Part shown: positions 12,101 through 23,499 of the stretch, in pieces
Numbering within the stretch: the first letter of the stretch is position 1
How the letters are laid out: the number at the start of each line of letters is the position of its first letter
Assembly (NCBI GenBank): GCA_038503035.1
Contig: JAVSML010001012.1
Coordinates: 62,001 to 126,000, forward strand
Reading direction: 5' to 3'
DNA from: Crocodylus rhombifer
Taxonomy: Eukaryota > Chordata > Crocodylia > Crocodylidae
DNA: 64,000 nucleotides
Notes under the pieces: generated by a model
Database searches by the model: none
Told to the model about the DNA's origin: nothing
What the model saw: only the letters and a program-made list of their open reading frames with translations
Program-made: the position numbers and the translations under genes

Positions 12101-15100
12101 AAGGCAGTGCCATTTAAGACCAGCTACTCAAGTCATTTGCCATCACATACAGCCAGGTGCATCACTGAGAATAAATTTCTGAGGGATAAAAGCCTGGCAT
12201 TTAGGACTTGCCATCAGTTCCTAAGAATATCATCAGGCTCCTTTCAGAATAGTCAACATGGTCCCTTCATTTATGACTATAAAAGTTAATGCAATTCCCA
12301 CTTCATATACAGGTTTCCCCTTGATTTATGCGCTGTTCTTTAGGAACACATGTATGGCATAAATCAAAGTTTTCATAAAGCAAACCCACTTTACAATGCA
12401 ACAAACAGGGACAGGTTCCCATGGTGGCAAGGAAAGGAAGGAGTGAGGCTGGGACTAGGGAACAGGGTGGGGGCAGGATACTGCTCCCAGGGCTGCATAA
12501 GGCAGCACAGCAGAGTGGCACTTACCCAGCCCCAGCTGCAGTAGTCCCAGGAGCTACTAGTACCAGCTGCCTGCAGCCACTGAACTGCACCATGTTCTGC
12601 CTGTCCTCACTCACCTCAGCTCCTGGGCCATGCCATGCCCTGGTGCAGGCAGCTGACGTCAGCTGCTTCTGGGGCCACTGCAGCAGGGGTTGGGGCAAGT
12701 GCTGCATCCCATGCCACCCAGGGCTCTGCTTGTCCACACACAACAGCCCACACTACAGCAGCTCCTGGAGCAGCTGACACCAACTGCCTACACCACAGCA
12801 TGGTGCAGCCCAGGAGCTAGGGTAAGCCTAGGCATTGTGGGGGACAGGCAGATCTTGGTGCAGCCTAGCAGCTGTGGGCAACTGGCACTGGCCACTCCTG
12901 GGGCCAGGGTAAGCATCTATCCTGATAGCACAAGAGCAAGTTTATCTTGCATATAATAAATTATGGGTCTAAATATGCAAGTTTGCTCTTGTGCAATGAG
13001 CATATAAAGAACCTGCACTGTTATTTTCAGATGAGTATACTAGTTCACCTTGACCAGTGGTCTCCACCTTTTACTGATACATGGTGTGGTTTGCAGTGTT
13101 ACTTGGAGAGTATTGTCCATGTATTCCTCATGTCTACAGAGGAGCTTCCTGTGACCCCAAGCAATGGGAGGCTCTTTTAGGAAATATACTGCTTACAGAC
13201 AGCAGAGAACCATGGATTTTGCTCCATCAAGGTCTCAACTACAAATATGTCAATCCAAGTACTATTGCAAACTAGAGGGTATAGGAAAAACCCTCATTAA
13301 AAGAAAGGTTACACAATTGTGAAATGGCTATGTACTGGTACAGTCAGTGCCAATAGTGGAACAGCAGTTCCTGCAGCTAGACACCCTCAGTTTTCCAGGA
13401 CAACATGCAGTCCATCCATTTCTGTTTACCAATTATTGCAAACATGTTCAGGTATTGCAGCTGGTTGGGTTGCTGGCTAAAGATCAACAGAAGGCCACAG
13501 CAAGAAGATACTTCAGAGGCATTAGGACTCCAAGCTAAAAAGCATATCAATTCAAGACTGCATCTTGGGGGTTCAAGAGAACCAAATTCCCAGAGCCTAG
13601 TGTAACAAGTTATTCCACTGCCACTCGCATAAAAAAAAAAAGCAGCAAGTCACATCTAGCATTAACTTTGTGTTCTCTGGTTTAAGTTCCAGAGCTTACC
13701 TCTCATCATCATCTGGTCCACCATGTTTTTTGCCATAAGGATTGAAGTGAGCACCTGCACTGATGCATCCTGTAACAGATGATTTTGCATCAACTCCAAT
13801 GCTAAAGACCATGTAATCCATCTGCAAAAATGAGACTTAACTCTGTATAGTGTGTTCTGCTTGAACAACTTTTATTACTCAAGTTGTTAATAAGCTACAG
13901 CACTTTTTAGCACCCAAGAAGTCTCTAGAGTGGTTACCATGATCTGTGCCAGGAGCCTGCTCACTGGAGAACTCCTTGCTCATGACCAGAAGTTCTGTCT
14001 GACCATACTGGCACAGCTTTACAAGAATTCATGGTGCTCTGGTGTGGTGCCAGAGGACTAGAAAAGGGCCAGTGTGGTTTTTTTTTTTTGGTTTTTTGGA
14101 AAATAGAAAGGGAGGAAAGAGGAGCCAGGAAACTATAGGCTAGTTAGTCTTACCTCCATCCTGGGTAAGACTTTTGAGAGAATTATCCTGGCGCATGTCC
14201 ACAAGGGGCCAGCAGGGGAAATTATGCTTGGGGGCAGCCAACAAGGGTTTATTAGAGACAGGCCCTGTCAGACCAACCTGGTGGCCTTCTATGACCAGGT
14301 CACCAAATCCTTAGATGCAGGTGATGCAGTCCTTCTGGACTTTAGGAAGGCCTTCAGCACAGTCTCTCACCCCATTCTCATTAATGAAATGAGGTGTCGA
14401 CGCCACAGTCCCCTACACAGTCAAATGGGTCGCCAACAGGCTGGAGGGCCACACTCAGTGGTGGAGGACAGGTCATTTCTGACCTGGAGGGATGTGGGCA
14501 GTGCGGTCCCCCAGGGCTCAGTCCTCAGGTCCGCACTGTTCAACATCATCAGTGACTTGGACGAGGGGGTAAAGAGCACCCTGTTCAAAATTCACAGATG
14601 ACACCAAGATGTGAGGGGGAAGTGGGCATGCTAGAAGGGAGGAATAGGCTACAATCTGACATAAACAGGTTACAGGGGTGGGCAGATGAGAACAGGATGG
14701 GATTCAACACTGCAAGGTATTGCACCTGGACTGGGGGAAAGGGAAAAAAAAAGAAAAGAGAGAGGGAAAACCAGCACCATACTTACAGGCTGGGGAACTC
14801 CCTTGCCATCAGTGCAGAGGCAGAAAAGGATCTTGGAGTCATCATTGATGCCAAGATGAACACAGGCCAGCAGTGTGGGGATGCAGTCAGGAAGGCCAAC
14901 CACACCATGTCATGCATCCACAGATGCATCTCAGGCAGGTCCAGGGAGGTGATCCTCCCCCTCCATGTGGCACTGGTCAGGCCGCAGCTGGAGTACTACA
15001 TCCAGTTCTGGGCACCGCATTTCAAGAGCGATGTGGACAACATGGAGAGGGTCCAGAGGAGGGCCACTTGCATGATCAGGGGGCAGCAGGGTAGGCCCTA

Positions 15101-18100
15101 CAAGGAGAGCCTACAGGACCTCAACCTGTTCAGCCTCCATAAGAGAAAGCTAAGGGGGGGTGGAAAATCTAGTGGCCTGTTACAAACTAGTCAGAGGGGG
15201 CCAGCAGGCACTGGGGGAATCCCTGTTCCCCACCCCCCCAGCACTCCCAGGAGCGACTAAGAATAACAGTCACAAGCTGGTAGACGGTAGACATCAGTGA
15301 AGTAGCACCTCCTGTCAGGGCAGCTAGGATCTGGAACTAACTACCAAGAGAAGAAGTGGTGCTGGCTCCTACCCTGGGGGTCTTTAAGAGGAGACTGCAT
15401 GAACACCTTGCTGGGGTCATTTAACCCCAGTACTTTTTCCTGCCATGGCAGGGGGTCAGACTGATGATCCACTCAGGTCCCTTCCAACCCTACCAACTAT
15501 GAAACTATGCTGTGCTCCCCAAGCTTCTTCACACTGCCCTAGATCACCATTAGAAAGCCAAGCTCCACCAAGAGTCAAATCTTAAGTTTTGAAGAGAGCC
15601 ATTTAGAGAGTTTATCCAAGAAATAGATTCCCCATTTGTGTTTGGCTTAAATGGAGGGCAGCTGCTACAGCCATAGTATTAAACAGCCTCTTATGGCCCA
15701 TGCATCAGGTTTACAACTGCATGCTAGAATAACAGTAGCTCAGAGATGTTGCCATCTATACCATCACTTCCTGAAGTACTAGACCACTGTTCGTGAACAG
15801 CAAGACAATGCCAAGATCATTTCAACTCCTTTGTTTTTTGCATACACTGGTTTTACACATGAAAGGAATGCAATTGAAGTGAGAAGCATTACCACAGTTA
15901 TCTATTAAGCCAGTGTTTAAAAAGAGTGGATGCATCAAATACCATAAGTTAGTAGCCAAACTGCATTGTGATAGTGCTACATTGAGACCCTGGATGAATA
16001 CTGTACCATTAGTGTTGTCTCCAAATTCATGAACATGGAAGCCATGTTTTCCATCATTCAAACCTTCAATGCTTCCTGACACCTTTACTGGTCCACTATC
16101 CTTCAAAACAAAGAGGAAAATAAGAATTCTAGTTTGTTATTAACTCATTACAGAATTGTAAATAAGCATACACAGGATTAAAGCTTTAATTGAGGCTTCC
16201 CGATTAGTTGAGAATGCATTCTTCAGTCCTGTGGTTTGTATAGGACTGCAGCTAATACAGTATTTGGGTGTGTGCTATTATACCCCCAAGGCAGACTCAT
16301 TCCATCCTAACCAGTTCTCAACCCTTTTTTAGACTCCTCGGAAAAACTTTCTTGGTTTTTTTGGACTAAGGAGACAGACCGACCTACTGACCAATTCTTG
16401 TGGTCTTCCTGAGTTCTTTGCACCAGAACAGGTCCAGATGTTTAATATTATGAATTCCCATTTGAAATCTCTGCGTTATCATGCAAAGCACATCTCCATA
16501 CCCAGCAGTGCTAACTTCTGAAAGGATCAAGTCATCCTAGGATCCCACAACATGCTGGTTGAGCATCACTGGTCTGAACACATGACTCTAGCATCAAGAT
16601 TCAGACTGCAAGTGTGCACACAGCTGCTTTTTGACCCATTTACTTCCATAACATCAGAGGGTTCCCCCTCACCCAAACTTCTTCTATAGAACTACTGTGC
16701 TGTCACAGAATCATAGCAAATTAGGGTTGGAAGGGACCTATGGAGGTCACATAGCTCAAAGCAGGACCATCCCTAGCTAGATCATCCCAGCCAAAGCTTT
16801 GTCCACCCAAGGGTTAAAAGCTTCCAAGAATGTTGAGTCCACAACCTCTCTGGGTAACCTGTTCTAGTGCTTCACTATCCTCCTGGTGAGAAAGTTTGTT
16901 AGATGCAGCAAGGGAAGCTTTTCCTTGCAACTTGAGACCACTGCTCCTTGTTTGGTCATCTGCTACTACTGAGAACAGGCCAGCTCCGTCCTCTTTAGAG
17001 CCACCCTTCAGGTAGCTGAAAGATGCTGAGTGAACTGGGCTATGGGGATTTAAGAGCCTCTCCACATAGTCCAGTGGAGGGTAATGAAAATGGTGAGGGG
17101 GCTGGGGATGTGACCTGTCTCCAATTTATCCACATCCTCTCTTTAGGGGGAGGATCCAAAACTGGACATAGTACTCCAGATGTACTCACCAGTGCCAAAC
17201 AGAGGGGAACAGGGTTCTTTGGGTAAGTCTGATATCTTCATTCTATTTGAGTTGGTCTAATAAAGGGAGAATAATCACTTCCCTCGATCTGCTGGCAATG
17301 TTCCTACTAATACAGCCCAGTATACTATTAGCCTTCTTTCCAACAAGGTCACAGTGTTGCCTCATTCAGCTTATTATCCACTCCAACTCCTAGGTCCTTT
17401 TCTGCAGAGCTGCAGCTTAGCTGGTCAGCTATCAATTTTTCACTGCAACACCAAGACCTTTATCAAAGGCCATGCCTTTGTACACTATGTGTGTACTCTT
17501 CAAGATACATCACAAGTTAGACAGATTAACAACCAACTCACACTTGCTCTTTCTTTCCGCACCCTCCTAGATTTAATCCAGCAGGGATCTTAGTTAAGAG
17601 TGCTTAAACCCGTTATGGCCTTATCTATCCAAACCCACACGCAGCAGCATCTTACTGCAGCATTCCCCCACACTCCCTATGCACGGCTCACTGCTTTCAG
17701 GCCGGGGCAGAGAAGGACAGCTCCACACCCATGACTGGGCACATCAAGCACTGAAAGGCTGCTCAGACCACCTGCTGCTGCAGGTCGGAGGCCACAATGT
17801 TCCACACCCTGCCTTCAGGCATTGCCCTGATCTCTAAACTGAAGCAAGGGTGGAGGGGAGCAGTGCCCTGCCCTGCCACCCACCCCACCAGGCTTGGAAT
17901 TGTGACAGAAAGGGAGCAGGATTGGGTGGCTGCAGTGAGAGGAGTGGTGGCAGTACCACCTGGGAGTGGGTGGGGAGCCCAGCAGGCTGGCTGGCACTGC
18001 TCCCTGGACTGGATCTGGCTCACGGCCGTGGGGGTGTCACACATGCCTAGGGGAGCAGTGCTCCTGAGCAGCTCTCACCCAGGCAACAGAACTTCCTTTT

Positions 18101-18565
18101 TCAATAATAAAAACAACAACAACAATAACAATAACAGTAACAGCACCATCACTATTAGCATTAGTGGCAGCAGCATCAGATCACTAGCAATACAAGCCAC
18201 ATTACTTTTTAAAATCAATAATAGTATTAATATACAAGCAAGCGACTGTGGGGGTCAACCCCAGCACCCAGCTCTCCCCTGGCTCTAGCTGCTGCCTCCT
18301 CTCCCCTACCACCCCCACCAGGTAGGGCCGGGCTCCCAGGACCCCGGCCCGGGTTACCTACGGGAAACTCAGACTCATGTCCACCCCCCCCCGCGTGACT
18401 CAGCACTTTCCAGCCTGACCCAGTCACCTCCCGCGCAGTTTACGTAACACCCGCCGGCAGCCCCGGGGTGTGGGAGAGTCCAGGCCTTACCTTTTGCTCG
18501 AAGGTGACGACGCCGCGCACGGGCCCGTCCCCGCGCAGCACGCACACGGCCTTCAGCCCTACCAT
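9000..18565 (-). CDS. SOD1: Cu/Zn superoxide dismutase, complete gene (five coding exons)
   Basis: Cytosolic enzyme that converts superoxide to oxygen and hydrogen peroxide; homodimeric in the known family. Coding exons: 18,491-18,565; 16,007-16,100; 13,700-13,769; 10,703-10,817; 9,000-9,110. They total 465 nt, which gives 154 residues plus TAA, and all introns are GT-AG. Exon borders and phases match vertebrate SOD1. Seen in the joined protein: copper ligands H47, H49, H64, H120; zinc ligands H64, H72, H81, D84; disulfide pair C58 and C146; active-site R143; the signature [13 protein letters not shown]; and the loop around [15 protein letters not shown]. One residue longer than human in exon 1 and one shorter in each of exons 2 and 4. 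Odd: Ile at residue 100, where human and, from memory, bird proteins have Glu, Gln at 103, and a C-terminal Met. The gene looks functional. It faces SCAF4 tail to tail. Introns carry CR1, hAT and foldback repeats. Confidence 0.97.
9113..9146 (-). repeat. 34-nt homopolymer T tract (minus strand) at the SOD1 intron 4 acceptor
   Basis: Plus-strand A at every base from 9,113 to 9,146. On the SOD1 strand it is a pure T polypyrimidine tract directly touching the splice-acceptor AG. It may be the tail of an old retroposon or an expanded microsatellite. Length probably varies between individuals and may be misassembled. Confidence 0.9.
9147..10702 (-). other. SOD1: SOD1 intron 4
   Basis: No recognisable gene or transposon. 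A 143-residue open frame on the minus strand (9,503-9,934) has no family motif and no splice or start context, and looks like chance. Confidence 0.6.
10703..10817 (-). CDS. SOD1: SOD1 exon 4
   Basis: 115 nt between the acceptor GCATTCCAG and the donor ATGGTG|GTGAGT. It encodes [18 protein letters not shown], then [20 protein letters not shown], with zinc ligands H81 and D84. The human exon is 118 nt; the missing codon is in the AKGG loop, as I recall for birds. Confidence 0.95.
12540..12912. repeat. GC-rich imperfect foldback repeat in SOD1 intron 3
   Basis: The left arm (about 12,540-12,665) is an imperfect reverse complement of the right arm (about 12,770-12,912). For example the right-arm phrase GGACAGGCAGATCTTGGTGC matches the reverse complement of the segment near 12,583-12,605. 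It contains the perfect 18-bp palindrome GCAGCTGACGTCAGCTGC at 12,649-12,666 with a CRE-type TGACGTCA core. Unrelated open frames appear on both strands because of the symmetry. It may belong to a larger DNA transposon starting near 12,309. Confidence 0.6.
12928..12994. repeat. Short AT-rich hairpin
   Basis: GCACAAGAGCAAG at 12,928 is mirrored by CTTGCTCTTGTGC-like sequence ending at 12,994; the arms are about 21-26 nt with a small indel. It lies just beyond the GC-rich foldback and may be part of the same element. Confidence 0.6.
13700..13769 (-). CDS. SOD1: SOD1 exon 3
   Basis: 70 nt, the same length as the human exon, between the acceptor TCTGTTACAG and the donor GAGAG|GTAAGC. It encodes [18 protein letters not shown] and DDDER: the disulfide cysteine, the bridging histidine and the second zinc histidine. 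Too short and too frame-shifted to appear as a long open frame. Confidence 0.95.
13930..15512 (+). mobile_element. CR1-type LINE, 5'-truncated and decayed
   Basis: Sense orientation on the plus strand, within SOD1 intron 2 and therefore antisense to SOD1. Fragments of the reverse transcriptase are readable: [60 protein letters not shown] and an FTDD catalytic box in a shifted frame near 14,590, then the C-terminal part ([20 protein letters not shown]). Several frameshifts make it inactive. The 3' end reads GGTCCCTTCCAACCCTACC, typical of CR1. Confidence 0.9.
15513..16006 (-). other. SOD1: Rest of SOD1 intron 2
   Basis: Unique-looking intron sequence between the CR1 and exon 2; nothing recognised. 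Confidence 0.5.
16007..16100 (-). CDS. SOD1: SOD1 exon 2
   Basis: 94 nt after the acceptor TTGTTTTGAAG. It encodes [18 protein letters not shown] and then [13 protein letters not shown] with two copper ligands. It is one codon shorter than the human exon. The donor is AATG|GTACAG, a phase-1 junction shared with other vertebrate SOD1 genes. Confidence 0.95.
16312..16571. mobile_element. Short hAT-type non-autonomous element
   Basis: Terminal inverted repeats CAGTTCTCAACCC and GGTTGAGCATCACTG bound about 260 bp. The flanking 8-mers ATCCTAAC and GTCTGAAC agree at 5 of 8 positions. The interior shares phrases with the element at 2,287-2,560 (TTGAAATCTC, CAGTGCTAAC). It lies in SOD1 intron 1. Confidence 0.6.
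16702..17586 (-). mobile_element. CR1-type LINE 3' part, minus strand
   Basis: Reads as the reverse complement of a CR1 3' end: it starts ACAGAATCATAGCAAATTAG, followed by GGTTGGAAGGGACC. Further in it matches the antisense of the CR1 C-terminal coding part (ATTTATCCACATCCTCTC, CCAAAACTGGACATAGTACT). It is a strongly decayed fragment in SOD1 intron 1, carrying a small rearranged insertion near 17,212-17,272. Confidence 0.8.
17587..18490 (-). other. SOD1: SOD1 intron 1, promoter-proximal part
   Basis: GC-rich from about 17,760 to 18,060, then an (AAC/AAT)n low-complexity stretch at about 18,101-18,165, then the CpG-rich 3' flank of the promoter island. No exon is recognised. Confidence 0.5.
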
Positions 18566-18930
18566 GTTCCCCCCAGCAGGGCCAGACCACACACTACGAG
18601 CGACTAAAGAGGCAGCGCCTTTTCTAGCCACCCAGGCGCCCTTCAGCCAATCACAGCGCTACCCCGCCCCGGTCGCACCGCCTCCTGTTCCCCACCCCTC
18701 CCTCGTAGCCAATCAGGAAACAGCAGCCGCGCCCACTCGCCAATCAAAAGGCGGAACGCTGTTGTAGCACCAATCGGCTGCCGTGACGCTACTTCTACTC
18801 CGAGGTGCGGCGGGGAGACCTCGTTCTGGATTTTGGCGGGGGGGGCAAAGTCTCCTCGCCCTCAGCCCCTTCCCCCCACCTTTCTCACTCTGGGGACAGC
18901 AGTGCGCATGCGTGGGTAGAGACTGCTGGG
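18240..18930 (-). promoter_or_regulatory. SOD1: CpG island and promoter of SOD1
   Basis: GC- and CpG-rich sequence around SOD1 exon 1. Upstream of the ATG it holds four CCAAT-type boxes on the plus strand (about 18,646, 18,707, 18,740 and 18,770) and an NRF1-like palindrome GTGCGCATGCGTG at about 18,902-18,914. No TATA box is evident, as expected for a housekeeping promoter. The transcription start is probably within 18,566-18,640. Divergent transcription toward higher coordinates is possible, but no gene is seen there. Confidence 0.75.
18491..18565 (-). CDS. SOD1: SOD1 exon 1, coding part
   Basis: 25 codons, from the ATG at 18,565-18,563 to the donor AAG|GTAAGG. It encodes [19 protein letters not shown], the first beta strands. 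The start is chosen because the residues after it align with the known N terminus of the family. The upstream in-frame ATG in the same open stretch precedes non-conserved sequence. Confidence 0.95.
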
Positions 18931-21900
18931 TGCCGGGTTCCAGGGCTGCAAAAGCCTTTGTCATCTCAGCCCTGACGGGGAGGTGGGATGGGTGCCTAGA
19001 GCTAGACATGCTCTTGCAACGTTTAGTTCCCCCTTGCTAGGCCTGACTAGGCACAGCTCTGCAGGCTTTCTCTTGGGCATTAGGGCAGCTAGCCCATGCT
19101 GCAGCACGCCTCAGCTACAACTGTTACCTCGGGTCATATATGCCACAGATGGGTAGGCCTACTCTAACACACCTGGGCCCACCCCACCTCTCAGGGAACC
19201 AGACAGTAGTGAGTAAAGATGAGTAAGAATTTGCTAGATGGAGGCTGAGGATTATGAATTGGTTATGGCTGCTTGTGTACACAGCAAGGCAGTGTGCCAG
19301 GCACAGGTGTCAAATGCTATTTAAGCCCCAATTCACAGTACCTATCTGCAGTGAGTGTTTGAGCTTCAAATCAGGGAGACAGAAACAGGAGCTGCTCTTT
19401 ACTCCAGATGTAACAGCACTGGGCATTTTCACACGTGCTCCCGATGGGGTGCTTTTAATAAGCAAGGTGTGCTAATTAAAGATGCCCATGTGGCATGAAT
19501 ATCAGAGGCATAGCTGAGAAAAACAACAGGGTGCTTTGGACTAAAGCATATTGAATGTGTTCAAAGAGCACTGCTGCCATTTTCTCAGCACAGAGGCGTT
19601 CTGTGCTGCTGATACACGTGACACGCAAGGCTGTCAGAGCTCTTCAATTTACGTGCTCCAGCAGACTCGATTAATGTGCTGTAGGAGCATGCTCCCCAAA
19701 CATAAGCGCCATAGAAGACTAGATTTAGACCATTCAGAACTAAAAGCTGTCCTCCGAGCCTCCTTGGTAGTGCTAGTAGTCCACATTATACAGGCCCAGG
19801 TCTCCTTGAAAAGAGGCTGTTCTGAGCAGGGGCTTTCTGTAATAATATCACTTCACTCGGCTAGAGGAGGACTCAGGAATCTCCTTTTTGTGATGAAGGA
19901 CCGTGCTTGTGCTCACAGTTCCTCCACCAGTTGTCAGAACTTTGTAGCTGATCTTTCTGAAGTTTCTGTGTTTTGTAACACAAGCAAAAAGCTTAATCTC
20001 AGTTATGGGTTTTTTTTAAGTATACTTAATTGCTGTAACTTTCTTCCTCCCACAGTCTGTAGCCCTGGGGCTAGGTTGAAATTATTTATTGTTCACATGA
20101 GGAGAGATGAAAAAGCATCATGTTTATTGGCACCTGCACAATTTGAACCTTGTAGTCAGATAAAGATGCAAGTTACACAAAGTCAGGCCAGAGATCTAGC
20201 TGATTACCTCTCATTCTTCTCTGCTCACCTTCTGGCTTCACTTCAAGTGAGGGTGTCTCCAGCTCTTCTAGACGCTACTTCTTCTCAGAGCAACCCTTCT
20301 CCATGGCAGATTCATCATTATTGTGAAATTAAACTTAAAATTTCACTCCAAATACCTCCAAAATCTTTGTCTTAAAATTTTTTGTCAAAATAGTTGGAGA
20401 AAAGGGACCTCTTCCAGCCAGTCCACGAGGTGGAAGGGCAAACTATAGCATGGGTTGAGTTTGAAGGTGAAAAAGAAAAGGGAATTTTGTATTGGATTAC
20501 TATAGCCAAAAATTTTGAAGATTAGAAAGGATAGAAAAACTAGGGTCTGAAGCTACAATCTCCTGTGAGTGGGCATTTAGGATACCCAGTGTGTACTCAG
20601 GAAGCAGGGTCTCACAGGGGAGTTGATGATTAGAGGAGACTGAACTTTTTCCCATAGGAATAATGTTTTATCAAAACTTGAATGATTTGCAGAACACAGT
20701 ATAGGTTCTCAGGGCCAGCATAGACTTTCTTTCAAAGAACTATCCCAGGTTCAACTGGCTGGTCCTGTTGATTTAGCAGAGGCACTTGAACCTGAATTCT
20801 GTAACCAAGGCAAGTGCTGTAACCAGTGGCTCACCCCAGTTAAAACCCCCAGTTACAACACTGAGCTAGCATGTGAGACACTGTCTGATTCAGAACAAGG
20901 AGTTGAATTTGAGTTTCCTTCATTTCAAGAAGTGCTGCAGCATGGGTCTCTCACTTGCTAAGAAAGGCTTCAGTTTCATTGCACATCAGAATAAAAACAC
21001 AATTTCAAAACGTTTATATTTTTTGTGAAATGGAATTGTTTTCTGACTGGCCCTTGCAAACCTTGTAAAAATTAGAAAAAATGGGTTTTTTGGAAAGCAT
21101 AATAGGAAGCAGACTGTAGAATAAAAACAAGAATACCAGGGCACTTGCAGCTTTGCGTGATACTAGACCAGCATCAGTAGCATCTGATTCTCCATTGCCC
21201 TGCTTTGCATCTACACGTGCATTTAATGCTATTTAGACTTAGTGCACAGTAATTTACTGCGTAATAAGATAGCCCTGTTGGGAGCAGATTTGCTTCTTAT
21301 AAGATTAAGCAGATCCAGGCCTGCTCCTGCCCTATTCCAGTAGCCAGGGGGAGCTGCAGGCTCCCGATCTAGCTGCCCAGGTGCTAGGGGTCTCTGGGAG
21401 AGTGAAGGGAGGCAGGCTTAGCTTGGCAGAGGTCTCCATGGCAGGCAGTCTCAGTCTGGCCAGGGATGGTCTTCTGGGAGCCTGTGATGAGTACACCATG
21501 GACGCTCCCTGCCCTCCCCACGAAGGGGGTTTTGGGTGCAGGGGTAGATGGAAAGAGACTTGGAATGATAAGTAGATGCACTTTCTTCTGCTGTTTGATC
21601 CCTACAGTTAGCATCGTACCTAGACTCTTGGAGGCCCCAGGCAGACTTTTAGTATAGGGCCCTCCTTCACCAGAGATTATGATAATAATCAGACAATGAG
21701 GGAAAATTACCACTTTCGGGCCATCTTTCTGTCTGGACCCTGGACAGCCGCTTGGTTCTCCCATGCCTGCGTCCAACCCTGCCTACACTGCTCAGGTCCG
21801 GGAAATAGAACTCTGTACATTCTTTGTAACTAAGCAGGTTTGTACCAAAGAATGGCTCTACTCTATCAAGGGTGTTGGTTGTAGCCATGTTAAAGAACTT

Positions 21901-22180
21901 TGTCTATCTACTTTATCAAGTGTTTCTCCACCTAATGGAAAAAATCCATCAGGTGTTGAACACGGCATCAAAAGGTCTAACAAAAACTTCATATCAGTAC
22001 TCAAACACACTTTACCCAAACATTCTATCACATGTATTGCAACCAGAGATAGTGTGGACTGAAAATAAAAGAAATGAAATAGGTTGATTTTTCATTGCCC
22101 TGTAACTAAACCTTGATTAATTTAAAATAGTTTGTAACTGTGGGAAGTTAACACCATTTCACAATGGTATGGAGCAAGAG
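18931..22180. other. Intergenic region upstream of SOD1
   Basis: No gene recognised. A 274-residue open frame on the plus strand (19,551-20,375) has no motif that I can place. A partial DNA-transposon end (TIR-like GCATCTACACGTGCATTTAA) lies at about 21,207. Confidence 0.5.
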
Positions 22181-22365
22181 TAGTGGTTATCAGTGTTTTT
22201 TCATTTGTGGGCCCCTAAAAAAATTCTAATGGAAGTGTGGACCTCTTTGAATTGTAAGTGTGGGTATTCACATATTTTTGATTGATCATAGTCTTCTTTC
22301 GCAAGCCCCTTAGACATAGCCTGCAGACCCCCAGGGGTCCGCAGACCACAGCATGAAAACCACTG
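22181..22365. mobile_element. Short hAT-type element (family with copy at 41,298)
   Basis: Ends TAGTGGTTATCAGTG and GAAAACCACTG. The interior (GTGGGTATTCACATATTTTT, GATTGATCATAGTC, GGGGTCCGCAGACC) is the reverse complement of the element at 41,298-41,461. Confidence 0.75.
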
Positions 22366-23499
22366 GTACAGAGGATCTGTGGCTTCACTGTACTTCTACA
22401 CCACCAAGCTACATTTTCTTTTTATTCCTTCATGAGAAGGAATATTTTGAGTGTTTTGCTATATGTTTGCACAGTACGTAGACTTGTTCCAAATCTGCCT
22501 ATAATACTGTACAAACATATAGCACAGAGGATTTCATTAGTTTTTCCCTGAAGCTAGTAGACTTGTCAACATCTGCCCTTGTTCGTCTTCCAAACACAGA
22601 GGTGATATGTTGATAGGTGCATTTTCTTTATTACAGAGGAGAGTGCCATGTAATGCAAAACAGACACCATTAATTGTTAATAGTTTAAAAGTATGTAACA
22701 CAACGGGTGTGAAAGAAAAATACAGTCACTTCTAAAAAGTAGGCCTCTTTCCTGAGAAGCTTGCTGTCTAAAGTAGATAGAACACAGCTGACAAAAGATT
22801 AAATATTGAGAGACAGCACTGGACAAGAGACTGGCAATGGGAAGTGAATGGAAAGAATCATTATAAGGAGCTATATGAAAGAGGCTGTTTAACACACATA
22901 AAGAAAGAGTGTGGTAACTTTATATTGGTCATTGCCTCACCCTGTGGAGTATTTTGTTTTATTCTTTGTCTTACATTAGAAACATAAAAGTATTATCTTA
23001 CATAAGTACTTTTTTATAGGAGTCTTATACAAGAACCTGAGCATAAGATTGTTTTTCGTTTTGCTTACTATGAACTTAATCACTTTGTTAACTCTTGCTC
23101 ATACAAAGCAGCCTTTATGAAACCAGGCAAGAAACTAAACAGGCAAAATGTTTGGTAACAACATCATTGCTGTTCCTAATTTTGGTAGAATGCTATTGCC
23201 TTTTATTGAACTTAATGTCAAAGAGAGGTAAACACTGAAATATGAAAAAGTCATGGGGGCAGTGTTCACTTTGATTATGTACACTACACAGAGAGAGACG
23301 TGGGAAAGGTGGATACTCATAGTAGAAATACAGGAATGTCTATTAAGACTCACTTAAGTCTTATAACTGAGGGTTGCTTGATCATGCCCTCTTTCTGGCA
23401 ACAAGGGGTGCTTGTCCACATTACACCTGAAGGGTACCCCCCACGCAGCACCCTGTGGAAACAGTGTGCCACCTTACTCTACCCTGCTCAGATGAATAG
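22366..23499. other. Intergenic, no feature recognised
   Basis: AT-rich unique-looking sequence between a hAT fragment and a CR1 copy. Confidence 0.4.

Larger units (their letters stand above)
10818..13699 (-). other. SOD1: SOD1 intron 3
   Basis: Contains several A, T and G runs: 11,230-11,241, a T then G run at 11,540-11,558, 11,926-11,955, and G runs with an (AAAC)n stretch at 12,017-12,055. It also holds a GC-rich foldback repeat (12,540-12,912) and a small hairpin (12,928-12,994). Otherwise nothing recognised. Confidence 0.7.

Noticed and set aside
12421..12956. Cluster of 60-118 residue frames on both strands in SOD1 intron 3
   Set aside because: Same cause: inverted GC-rich repeat with repeated phrases. 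There is no splice context to join them to SOD1.
18566..18930. A second protein-coding gene starting divergently from the SOD1 promoter
   Set aside because: No conserved frame, and no coding similarity in the following 20 kb. Only a non-coding divergent transcript remains possible.
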